DNA of 64,000 nucleotides from contig NZ_MRWD01000028.1 of NCBI RefSeq assembly GCF_002093625.1, positions 1 to 64,000 on the forward strand, in the 5' to 3' direction. The stretch is from Rouxiella silvae (GTDB taxonomy: Bacteria; Pseudomonadota; Gammaproteobacteria; Enterobacterales; Enterobacteriaceae). Both the position numbers and the translations under genes were made by a program. The stretch's first letter is position 1, and the number at the start of each line of letters is the position of its first letter. Under the pieces are notes generated by a model. That model searched no databases, was not told the origin of the DNA, and saw nothing but the letters and a program-made list of their open reading frames with translations. This document shows, piece by piece, positions 37,014-44,433 of the stretch.

Positions 37014-37694
37014 ATGAAAATTCTGATGGTACTGACTTCGCACGACACGCTGGGCAACACGGGCAAGAAGACCGGTTTTTGGCTTGAGGAATTTGCTGCG
37101 CCTTACTACGTATTTAAGGATGCCGGCGCCGAGGTAACACTGGTTTCGCCTGCGGGTGGGCAACCGCCGCTAGACCCAAAAAGTGATACGCCGGAAGCAC
37201 AAACCGCAGAAACTGACCGATTCCGTCAAGACCCGGCAACCCAGCAACTGCTGGCAAACACGGGGCGCCTTGCCGACGTTAATGCCGCTGACTTTGATGC
37301 GGTGTTTTATCCTGGTGGTCATGGGCCGCTGTGGGATTTAGCAGAGAGTGCAGACTCCATCGCCCTGATTGAAGCCTTTGCTGCTCAGAAAAAGCCGCAT
37401 GCTTTTGTCTGTCATGCGCCTGGCGTTTTGCGCCATGTAAAAAATGCAGATGGCAGTGCGCTGGTAAAAGCGCGCAACGTTACCGGATTTACTAATTCAG
37501 AAGAGGAAGCGGTGGGCCTGACCCAGGTGGTGCCTTTCCTGGTTGAAGACGAATTTATCCGTCTGGGCGGTCAATATTCAAAGTTGGGCGATTGGCAGGT
37601 TTATGTCGTGGTTGACGGTCTACTGGTTACCGGGCAAAACCCTGCGAGTTCTGCCGCGGCGGCTCAGGCATTAATCAAGCTGTTGGCCGAGTAA
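37014..37694 (+). CDS. DJ-1/PfpI-family type 1 glutamine amidotransferase-like protein
   Basis: A 226-residue protein of the Hsp31-like branch of the DJ-1/PfpI superfamily. The nucleophile elbow is FVCHAPGVL (Cys near 134), and the acidic residue is in GFWLEEFAAPYYVF. The segment DAVFYPGGHGPLWDL is typical of this branch. Members include glyoxalase III-type detoxifiers and stress chaperones. Its likely control by a NemR-like electrophile sensor supports a role in reactive-carbonyl defence. GAGG precedes the ATG. Confidence 0.88.
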   Translation: MKILMVLTSHDTLGNTGKKTGFWLEEFAAPYYVFKDAGAEVTLVSPAGGQPPLDPKSDTPEAQTAETDRFRQDPATQQLLANTGRLADVNAADFDAVFYPGGHGPLWDLAESADSIALIEAFAAQKKPHAFVCHAPGVLRHVKNADGSALVKARNVTGFTNSEEEAVGLTQVVPFLVEDEFIRLGGQYSKLGDWQVYVVVDGLLVTGQNPASSAAAAQALIKLLAE

Positions 37695-37725
37695 TATCAA
37701 GCGGTTGGTAAAATAATACCAAGAA

Positions 37726-37753
37726 TGATTCACCCGACGTGGCGGGTGAATCA
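37726..37753. terminator. Hairpin between convergent genes
   Basis: TGATTCACCCG / CGGGTGAATCA is a perfect 11-bp stem with an ACGTGG loop, between the DJ-1-family gene and the MFS gene. There is no strong T run, so efficiency is uncertain; it may serve both directions. Confidence 0.55.
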
Positions 37754-37794
37754 TAAGAGTTGGTAACGCCAGAGGCGTTAACTTGCAGACTGCG

Positions 37795-39231
37795 CTAGAT
37801 TTTTTCGACGATCTTAGCCTTGCGCAGGCGATTTATGCTGATAATGAGGGCGAAAATTGTTGCCACCACGGCGACCCACAGGCTCATTGTTACGCCCTGT
37901 ACCTCCGTCAGCGTAGTTGAATGCAGCACGTCGCCTGAATGCGCATAAATTGAAAGAATAACACCGACCAACGCCGCGCCAAGACATTGGCCAAGCGTGC
38001 GCATTATCGCCAGAACGCCCGACGCATAGCCGCTGTTTTCCCGAGAGGCGTTGGACAACATTTCGCGGTTGTTGGGGCTTTGGAAACAGCCAAACCCTAT
38101 CCCGCACAGCAAACTGCGCAAACCAATATCCCAGTAGGCCGGATTACCTGGCAGCAGCGCCAGCAGCACCAGTCCGAGCGTAAAGAGACCCAGTCCCACG
38201 GTTGAAATTAATGCCGGTGAATAGCGGTCTGAAAGCCTTCCTGCATAAGGCGCGGCGAGAATAATGCCTATTGGCCAAGGGGTAAAAAGCAGCGCTGAAC
38301 CAAACGCACTGTAGCCATAAACGCTTTGGAACAGAAACGGCAGTGCCACGAAAGTGATCCCCTGACCGACAAACGAAGACAAAGAGGTTAACGCCGCGAG
38401 CGAAAACCTCGCCGACGCAAACATACCCAGCGGCAGCAAAGGCTTTATCGCTCGACGCTGTCGCCAGACAAACGCCCAACCGGCAACGACGGCGGTCGCG
38501 CCGTAAGCGGCTGCGGCCATCATTGCATCCTCGCCATGAGTCTGTGAAAAACTGCTGGCGGCCATCACCAGCGCGCCCAGCGCCGTGGCGGACAACAGCG
38601 CGCCGGCAATATCAAAAGGCTCTTTAGTCTGTGGACGATTTGCTGGAATGGCGCGCAGTGCCAGTAATATAGCCATCGCCCCCAGCGGAATATTAATGGC
38701 AAACAGCCATTGCCATCCCAGTACCGATAATAGCGTGCCGCCAAAAATAGGCGCGACAGCGGTACAGGTGGCAATCAATAACGCATTGATCCCCAATATT
38801 CGCCCCAACAAACGGTTAGGAAAAGACTGACGAAGGACAGCCGGCGCAATGCTCAGCGTCGCCGCGCCGCCAATGCCTTGCAGCAGTCGCATTCCGATCA
38901 ACATATCAAGCGAAGAGGAAAGGGCACAGCCAAGAGACGCCAGCGTGAACACGAATAGACCCAAAATAAACAGGGTACGAAAGCCAAATCGACTGGCCAG
39001 CGCGGCAAAAATTGCCAATGTCATGGCAGCAGAGAGCAGGTAACCATTCGCCACCCACACTGCGTCAGCCGCCGGAACGCTTAACGATTGTGCTATTCTC
39101 GGCAGAGCAATGTTGACGATCGAGCCATCAAATACCGCCATGGTTGTGGTGGTCATTACGGCCGCCATCGCTAAAAGCCGCTGTTGGCCGGGCAGTCCTT
39201 CATCCCCAGGTTGGTCAGAAAATAAAACCAT
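37795..39231 (-). CDS. MFS drug efflux transporter, DHA2 (14-helix) type
   Basis: A 478-residue inner-membrane exporter. The DHA2/EmrB-like features are FDGSIVNIALPRIAQSL in helix 1, WVANGYLLSAAMTLAIF in helix 2, the motif A-like loop ASRFGFRTLF, and GMRLLQGIGGAATL before motif C. About 14 hydrophobic segments can be traced. It probably exports a toxic compound by proton antiport. A LysR gene is divergent from it, with a palindrome between them, and may control it. Confidence 0.87.
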   Translation of the reverse strand: MVLFSDQPGDEGLPGQQRLLAMAAVMTTTTMAVFDGSIVNIALPRIAQSLSVPAADAVWVANGYLLSAAMTLAIFAALASRFGFRTLFILGLFVFTLASLGCALSSSLDMLIGMRLLQGIGGAATLSIAPAVLRQSFPNRLLGRILGINALLIATCTAVAPIFGGTLLSVLGWQWLFAINIPLGAMAILLALRAIPANRPQTKEPFDIAGALLSATALGALVMAASSFSQTHGEDAMMAAAAYGATAVVAGWAFVWRQRRAIKPLLPLGMFASARFSLAALTSLSSFVGQGITFVALPFLFQSVYGYSAFGSALLFTPWPIGIILAAPYAGRLSDRYSPALISTVGLGLFTLGLVLLALLPGNPAYWDIGLRSLLCGIGFGCFQSPNNREMLSNASRENSGYASGVLAIMRTLGQCLGAALVGVILSIYAHSGDVLHSTTLTEVQGVTMSLWVAVVATIFALIISINRLRKAKIVEKI

Positions 39232-39272
39232 CGTAAAAACCTCAGTTAATGATTAGCCGTTTGGCAATGCAA

Positions 39273-39284
39273 TGACTATAGTCA
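39273..39284. promoter_or_regulatory. Palindrome between MFS and LysR genes
   Basis: TGACTATAGTCA is a perfect 12-base palindrome, 42 bases before the MFS start and about 90 before the LysR start. A divergent LysR regulator commonly binds such a spot. Confidence 0.4.
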
Positions 39285-39374
39285 CCCTTTACAGCAGGCG
39301 GAAGACGCAACGGTTGCATTTATAACCTGCACCAAACGCCTTTCATGACGATGTGCCAAGGAATACGATGAGTG

Positions 39375-40295
39375 ATGACTGAACCCGACCTTAACTTGCT
39401 CATTGCGCTCGACGCGCTACTGGCAGAAGGAAGCGTAGCCGCGGCAGCGCGTCGTTTACACCTTAGCGCTTCGGCGATGAGCCGCACGCTGGGCCGTCTG
39501 CGCAGCGTGACGGGCGATCCGCTGCTGGTGCGTGCAGGCCGGAATATGGTGATGACGCCCTACGCCGAAGCGATTCGCGAGCGCACCCAGCGCGCCGTTT
39601 CAGAGGCGCGGGCCGTGCTTCAGCCTCGTTTAGTTGAGCTTGATTTATCGACGCTGCGTCAAACCTTTACCCTACGTGCCAACGATGGTTTTGTTCAGGC
39701 ATTTGGCGCGGCGCTGATTGCCGCGGCGGCAGAAGAGGCTCCGGGAGTTTGTTTATGTTTTATACCTAAGCCGGAGAAGAGTGCAAAATATCTGCGTGAA
39801 GGGTTGGTGAGTCTTGAAATAGGCGTGCTGGGCGAGATGGGGCCAGAAATACGGTTACAGGCGCTATTTCGAGACCGATTTGTTGGTGTGGTCAGAAAGG
39901 GGCATCCATTTGAAAATTACCCTACCGTGACCGCCGAACGCTATGTGGACTTTGCACACGTCGTAGCTTCACGGCGGGGAGAAATGATCGGTCCGGTAGA
40001 TCAAGGGCTGGCCGAACGGGGTCTGCAACGCAAGATTGCCGCGGTAGTGCCTAACTTCTCCGCCGCGCTAGCGGTTGCCCAGGCGTCCGATCTGGTGGCG
40101 TTGGTGCCTGCCTCTTTTATCAATATTCAACCGAAAGGCGAGATCCCCGCGTTCTATCTTTTTGAACTGCCGGTAAAAACCCACGTCATTACCATTTCTC
40201 AAATGTGGCATCCGCGCTCGGAGGTTGACCCGGCCCACCGCTGGCTGCGGCAATTGGTGCTGCGCGTGTGTCGTCAACGGGTGCCCAACGGCTGA
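39375..40295 (+). CDS. LysR-family transcriptional regulator
   Basis: A 306-residue LysR protein of the NodD/PnbR-like branch, recognised by the start LNLLIALDALLAEGSVAAAA and HLSASAMSRTLGRLR, then LLVRAGRNMVMTPYA. The effector domain starts near residue 90. The ATG at 39375 is preferred over the GTG one codon upstream; AAGGAA lies about 12 bases before. Divergent from the DHA2 exporter gene, its probable target. Confidence 0.85.
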   Translation: MTEPDLNLLIALDALLAEGSVAAAARRLHLSASAMSRTLGRLRSVTGDPLLVRAGRNMVMTPYAEAIRERTQRAVSEARAVLQPRLVELDLSTLRQTFTLRANDGFVQAFGAALIAAAAEEAPGVCLCFIPKPEKSAKYLREGLVSLEIGVLGEMGPEIRLQALFRDRFVGVVRKGHPFENYPTVTAERYVDFAHVVASRRGEMIGPVDQGLAERGLQRKIAAVVPNFSAALAVAQASDLVALVPASFINIQPKGEIPAFYLFELPVKTHVITISQMWHPRSEVDPAHRWLRQLVLRVCRQRVPNG

Positions 40296-40486
40296 CTAAA
40301 CGCCGCATCTATCGGTTTGTGTTATACCATCAAAACAAAGCGCTATTGGCTACTGCGCCCCGCTGTCATTACTCTAGGCAGGACACGTGATATTCCCTCA
40401 ACCCTCACTGACTTTCGCCGCCGCCAGACTGGATGGCACGCCTCCATCGCGGCAGTCGGATGCTATGACTTTGGAATCCCAGCACC

Positions 40487-41689
40487 ATGCCTGATATCGC
40501 CGATCGCTTAAAGAATGTTACTGTTTCTGCCTCCGTTGCCATGACACAAAAGGCGCGCGACCTTGCTGCGCAGGGAGTGAGCGTGGTTACGCTCTCAACC
40601 GGTGAGCCAGATTTCCCTACGCCGCCGCACGCGATTGAGGCTGCCTATGCCGCCGCGCTCGGCGGTGACACGCGTTATCCGCCGACTGACGGTACCCCCA
40701 CTCTGCGCGCGGCGATTGCGCGTAAATTCAAGCGTGACAACAATCTTGATTATGACGTGTCGCAAATTATTACCGCCGGCGGTGCCAAGCAGATTATCTT
40801 TAATGCCATGATGGCGACCATTAATGCTGGGGATGAAGTGATAATCCCGACGCCTTCATGGATAAGCTATGCCGATATCGTTAAGTTTGCCGGGGGGACG
40901 CCTGTTCCTGTCGCCTGCCCACAGGAGAACGGTTTCAAGCCTTACCCTGCGGATTTAGACGCGGCAATAACGCCTAAAACTAAATGGTTGTTATTGAATT
41001 ATCCCAGTAATCCAACCGGTTCTGTGGCCACCCGCGCCGAGATTCAGGCCATCGCCGACGTCATGCTGCGCCATCCTAACGTGTGGATAATGACCGATGA
41101 TATCTATGAGCATCTCATTTATGACGAGGTGACGTTTTACACGCTGGCAGAGGTGGAGCCGCGCCTGTTTGACCGCGTATTGACCGTTAACGGCGTGTCC
41201 AAGGCTTATTCCATGACCGGCTGGCGTCTTGGCTTTTGTGGCGGCCCCAAAGAATTGATTAAAGCCATGAGTAACGTGAATTCGCAAAACAGCGGCGGGG
41301 TGACGACCTTGACTCAGGCTGCCGCCGTGGCGGTGCTGGACGGTCCGCAAAGCCTGCTGAAAGAGCGCGCCGAGATTTATCGCCAGCGCCGTGATTTTGT
41401 GCTTGAACGTCTATCGACCATTGAAGGCCTGAGTTGCCATAGACCGCAGGGGGCATTTTATCTGTTCGCCAATATTGCCGCCTTTATCGGCAAGACGTCT
41501 GCTGGCGGCCGCAAGATTAACAACGATGCTGATTTCGTGATGGCGTTGATTGAAGAAAAGCACGTCGTGACTGTGCAGGGTGCGGCCTACGGCATGAGCC
41601 CTTATTTCCGCCTTTCCTATGCGACCAGCATGGAGATGCTCAAAGAGGGGTGCGACCGCATCGCCGCTTTTTGCGAAGGCATGGCGTAA
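40487..41689 (+). CDS. Pyridoxal-phosphate aminotransferase, class I (aspartate-aminotransferase-like)
   Basis: A 400-residue fold-type I aminotransferase, 1-beta aspartate aminotransferase subgroup. The internal aldimine Lys is in NGVSKAYSMTGWRLGF (about 236). Other PLP contacts are GGAKQIIFN (about 98), NYPSNPTGS (about 172) and DDIYEHLIYD (about 203). The substrate-carboxylate Arg is in YFRLSYATS. A GGAA site lies 11 bases before the ATG. It is monocistronic, ending in a strong terminator. Substrate specificity beyond amino acid/2-oxo acid exchange is not evident. Confidence 0.9.
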   Translation: MPDIADRLKNVTVSASVAMTQKARDLAAQGVSVVTLSTGEPDFPTPPHAIEAAYAAALGGDTRYPPTDGTPTLRAAIARKFKRDNNLDYDVSQIITAGGAKQIIFNAMMATINAGDEVIIPTPSWISYADIVKFAGGTPVPVACPQENGFKPYPADLDAAITPKTKWLLLNYPSNPTGSVATRAEIQAIADVMLRHPNVWIMTDDIYEHLIYDEVTFYTLAEVEPRLFDRVLTVNGVSKAYSMTGWRLGFCGGPKELIKAMSNVNSQNSGGVTTLTQAAAVAVLDGPQSLLKERAEIYRQRRDFVLERLSTIEGLSCHRPQGAFYLFANIAAFIGKTSAGGRKINNDADFVMALIEEKHVVTVQGAAYGMSPYFRLSYATSMEMLKEGCDRIAAFCEGMA

Positions 41690-41710
41690 GTCTTACAGAA
41701 CAGAGAATGA

Positions 41711-41743
41711 AAAACGGGACCCCTGATAGGTCCCGTTTTTTTT
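41711..41743. terminator. Bidirectional intrinsic terminator
   Basis: AAAACGGGACC / GGTCCCGTTTT with a CCTGATA loop is flanked by A and T runs (T8 on the plus side). It ends the aminotransferase transcript and, from the other side, pxpC, whose stop codon it touches. Confidence 0.92.
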
Positions 41744-42719
41744 AGCCAGCATTCAGTCTGGCAGACTGCACAGATAGGCGACTCAGCCAGCGCCTGACTT
41801 CCTCACCTACGCGAATGGCTTCGCGAGCATCACACTGAATCAGTTGAATCGATTCTCCGGCCTGAACCTGTCCCAGTCGCCATAAATCCTCTTCAATAAT
41901 GCCCGCTATTTTCGGGTAGCCACCTGCGGTATTGGCATCACTCAGCTGCACGATCGGTTCTCCCGCTGGGGGCACTTGTACCACGCCGGGCACCAAACCA
42001 TAGGAGCGCATCTCGAGAGTCTGCGAAGCGATTATCGGCTCACCGGACAGGCGATAGCCGGTGCGATTACTGTGCACTGAGACCTTCCAACTCTGCGACC
42101 AGAAGCGCGCGTGGTCGGACGAAAAAAGCGGGTATTCTCCGGCAGGAATAGCGCGAAGTTGAACCACGCCGTCGGCACGGCTGGAAAACAGGTCCGGCAT
42201 GGCAACCTGCGGCGGCACAATACCCACGCCCTCGGTGGGAAGCGACGGTGCCCGAGTTTTCCCCAATGGAAGGACATCGCCCGATTGCAGCGGTCTTCCG
42301 CAGTGTCCGCCAAAGCTGCCGCGCAGGGCGGTGCTGCGTGAGCCAAGTACCAGTGGCACATCTATTCCTCCGGCGACGCACAGATAGCAGCGTGCTCCCT
42401 GACGAGGGAAAGACAGCTCCAGCTCTTGTCCTTTTTTTACCGAACATCCCCACCACGGCGGAAGTTCTGCGCCATCAAGCCGCGCACGCCCGTCTGCTCC
42501 GGTGATGACAATGCTGGTATCACATAAAAAACGCACCCGAAAGGGGAAGAGTTGAACTTCAATTGCGGCCGCGTTTTCCTCGTTGCCCAATAAAATATTT
42601 CCGGCACGCAGCGCCAGCGGGTCCATCACGCCAGCAATCGACACGCCTAGATGGCGAAATTCTTTGCGGCCTAAATCCTGTACGGTGTTCAGCGCACCGG
42701 TCTTAGTTATTTCAATCAC
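41742..42719 (-). CDS. pxpC: 5-oxoprolinase subunit PxpC (biotin-dependent carboxyltransferase family)
   Basis: A 325-residue subunit of the prokaryotic ATP-dependent 5-oxoprolinase, which opens 5-oxoproline to glutamate. It has the family N-terminus MIEITKTGALNTVQDLGRKE, the CYLCVAGGIDVPLVLGSRST segment and YRLSGEP. It resembles the urea-amidolyase C-terminal domain. Its start overlaps the pxpB stop by four bases, giving coupled translation and equal subunits. Confidence 0.93.
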   Translation of the reverse strand: MIEITKTGALNTVQDLGRKEFRHLGVSIAGVMDPLALRAGNILLGNEENAAAIEVQLFPFRVRFLCDTSIVITGADGRARLDGAELPPWWGCSVKKGQELELSFPRQGARCYLCVAGGIDVPLVLGSRSTALRGSFGGHCGRPLQSGDVLPLGKTRAPSLPTEGVGIVPPQVAMPDLFSSRADGVVQLRAIPAGEYPLFSSDHARFWSQSWKVSVHSNRTGYRLSGEPIIASQTLEMRSYGLVPGVVQVPPAGEPIVQLSDANTAGGYPKIAGIIEEDLWRLGQVQAGESIQLIQCDAREAIRVGEEVRRWLSRLSVQSARLNAG

Positions 42720-43393
42720 AGCTCAATCCTTGCGGGTACAAAACGAACCGTATCACCTGGCGTCATTAATGCCGGGGATTCTGCCGTCGGGTCAAAAACG
42801 TCGATCTCGGCGAAGCCGATGGCGTTCCAACCGTTAGGACCGGTCAGCGCCGAAACGCCGGCCTGTTCGCCGCCGATGGTCACGGTGCCTTTAAGCATAT
42901 TTAGTGAGGGGATTTTTTTCCTTGGCGTGGCGAGGGCGGGGTCAAGGCCGTGCAGATAGGCAAAACCTGGGGCGCTGCCGAGGGCAAAAACGGTGTAGGT
43001 TGTCTGATGGTGACGCCGTACGACCTCGGCGGCCGACAGCCCGCAGTGTTGGCAAACAGCGTCAAGGTCGGTGGCGTGTTTACCGCCGTAAATTACTGAA
43101 ATTTCAATCATTTTCCCGTCAGGCATCACGTCCTGCGCCTGCTGCCATTGGTTTTCCAACATCAGCAAGGTGTCGTCATAGTCAATCGGCGTTTGGCGAA
43201 ATACCACCAGCAAGTTGGTGACGCCGGGGATCAGCGATTCAACGTCTACCCGCTGTCGGAGTGCCGCCGCGAGGGACCATACTCGTCGTTGCGAAGGCAG
43301 GTCGAATGCTCCCGGCGCCTCAACCAGCCACGCCCGGCTGCCAATGGTTGACACTTTTATCGCGCCCCGTGGACTTCTTTTCCCAGCAAGCAT
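42716..43393 (-). CDS. pxpB: 5-oxoprolinase subunit PxpB
   Basis: A 225-residue KipI-like subunit partnering PxpC. Family motifs are GAFDLPSQRRVWSL, IPGVTNLLVVF and FALGSAPGFAYLHGLDP near 140. I start at the ATG at 43393, which has AGGAT ahead; the frame opens ten codons earlier. The third subunit gene, pxpA (LamB/YcsF), is not beside it in this window. It is either elsewhere or missing. Confidence 0.9.
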   Translation of the reverse strand: MLAGKRSPRGAIKVSTIGSRAWLVEAPGAFDLPSQRRVWSLAAALRQRVDVESLIPGVTNLLVVFRQTPIDYDDTLLMLENQWQQAQDVMPDGKMIEISVIYGGKHATDLDAVCQHCGLSAAEVVRRHHQTTYTVFALGSAPGFAYLHGLDPALATPRKKIPSLNMLKGTVTIGGEQAGVSALTGPNGWNAIGFAEIDVFDPTAESPALMTPGDTVRFVPARIEL

Positions 43394-43630
43394 TTTTAAT
43401 CCTATGTTTAGCCAGCTCAGCATAGCGCGAGTATATAAGTACGATTTTGCACTGCATAAGAGGGAAACACTGTATGGGGATATGCGTTTTGTATGACCTT
43501 GAAGGCGTGTTGTTGCAGGATTGTCTTCAATACATCACCGCAGGAATATTAAGAACATATTACGCTGCTGAATTTTTATCTTGAATGCTATCTGAAATAT
43601 AAACCAGAACATTTAAACTCACTTTACTTA

Positions 43631-43659
43631 TTGACAATGTTATATGTCGTGGGTAAATT
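43631..43659 (+). promoter_or_regulatory. Sigma-70 promoter at the head of the mgtA leader
   Basis: TTGACA at 43631-43636, a 17-base spacer and TAAATT at 43654-43659 make a strong promoter. Transcription would start near 43666, about 770 bases before the mgtA-type gene. The stretch 43394-43630 shows no gene. Confidence 0.6.
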
Positions 43660-43706
43660 GCACGGGCCGGAAGTTGCGGCCTTTCTTAACTCAACATAAG
43701 AGCCTA

Positions 43707-43820
43707 ATGGACACTGTATCGAGTAGCTTCCCGAATATCGTTTCTAAAGCGATTCGGAATATTAAACATGAAATTGACTGTGATCGTTTCATCGTTTTGG
43801 TGTGCTTCGCCGGAGCCTAA
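43707..43820 (+). CDS. Possible 37-residue leader ORF upstream of the Mg2+ ATPase gene
   Basis: An ATG 41 bases after the predicted transcript start opens MDTVSSSFPNIVSKAIRNIK then HEIDCDRFIVLVCFAGA. Its ribosome site (AAGAG) is weak. Mg2+ transporter genes of enterics are controlled through translated leader peptides, which makes this frame worth noting, but it lacks the proline-rich run of E. coli MgtL. Confidence 0.3.
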   Translation: MDTVSSSFPNIVSKAIRNIKHEIDCDRFIVLVCFAGA

Positions 43821-43873
43821 CGCTCTTGTGTTAACTCACCTCAACCTGAATTATTACGGTCCAGAGGTGTGTT

Positions 43874-44119
43874 ATGAACTTCAAATCTACTCTTTTCCCA
43901 ACCGTCAAGGTGTCAACGTTAACGTTACGCGTTCGGCCGTCCCGAGACAGGGCGCAGGCTGAGCATAAAAAGCGTGATGATCTGACATTTTTGCGTAAAA
44001 TCAGCCAATTAAATCATCGTGTAATCAACTGGCGCGTGAGTCCTGTCAGCGGCCAGCTTGAACAACGTTGCTCCTTTTCCGACAGCGAAGACCCACAAAG
44101 TCGATGCTTCTCTGCCTGA
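43874..44119 (+). CDS. Possible 81-residue small protein in the mgtA leader
   Basis: An AGAGGTG ribosome site stands six bases before the ATG. The product is basic (MNFKSTLFPTVKVSTLTLRV, then a region rich in Arg, Lys and Asp) with no membrane helix or recognised domain. It sits between the promoter at 43631 and the ATPase gene at 44434, so it should be co-transcribed. It may be a leader protein or an independent small gene. Confidence 0.45.
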   Translation: MNFKSTLFPTVKVSTLTLRVRPSRDRAQAEHKKRDDLTFLRKISQLNHRVINWRVSPVSGQLEQRCSFSDSEDPQSRCFSA

Positions 44120-44349
44120 TTCAGCACGTGGTTTGATATAAAGCCTGAATTCCACTTATAGGGATTAATTCAGCTTTAATGAGCCACGCTGAGTTTGCCA
44201 TTATTTATGTCACGAGAATATTCCGTGTTTTTTTAAACGCCGTTTTCGCCTGCACGTAAATAAAATAAATTAATTATCTCCCAGTCTGTTTATTTATTAA
44301 TAAATGGGCGGAGGTTTTGCGCCGAATATATTACAACACCGATTGCCTG

Positions 44350-44411
44350 AGTGATGAGGAATAGTTACGGCTGCCTAAAATTTGGCATCTGCCGTTAACT
44401 TCATCTTCACT
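44350..44411 (+). promoter_or_regulatory. Long hairpin in the 5' leader of the Mg2+ ATPase gene
   Basis: Three stacked stems are visible: AGTGA (44350) with TCACT (44407), GTTACGGC (44364) with GCCGTTAAC (44391), and TGCC (44372) with GGCA (44384) closing an AT-rich loop. It ends 22 bases before the ATG. It could be a cis-acting Mg2+ control element or an mRNA-stability structure. Confidence 0.5.
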
Positions 44412-44433
44412 GCGTGGCGACAGGAGTACTACC

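Noticed and set aside
40317-40511. 64-codon frame before the aminotransferase gene
   Set aside because: It runs into the aminotransferase start, has no ribosome site and no recognisable product.
43768-43962. 64-codon frame in the mgtA leader
   Set aside because: It lacks a ribosome site and overlaps the better supported frames at 43707 and 43874.
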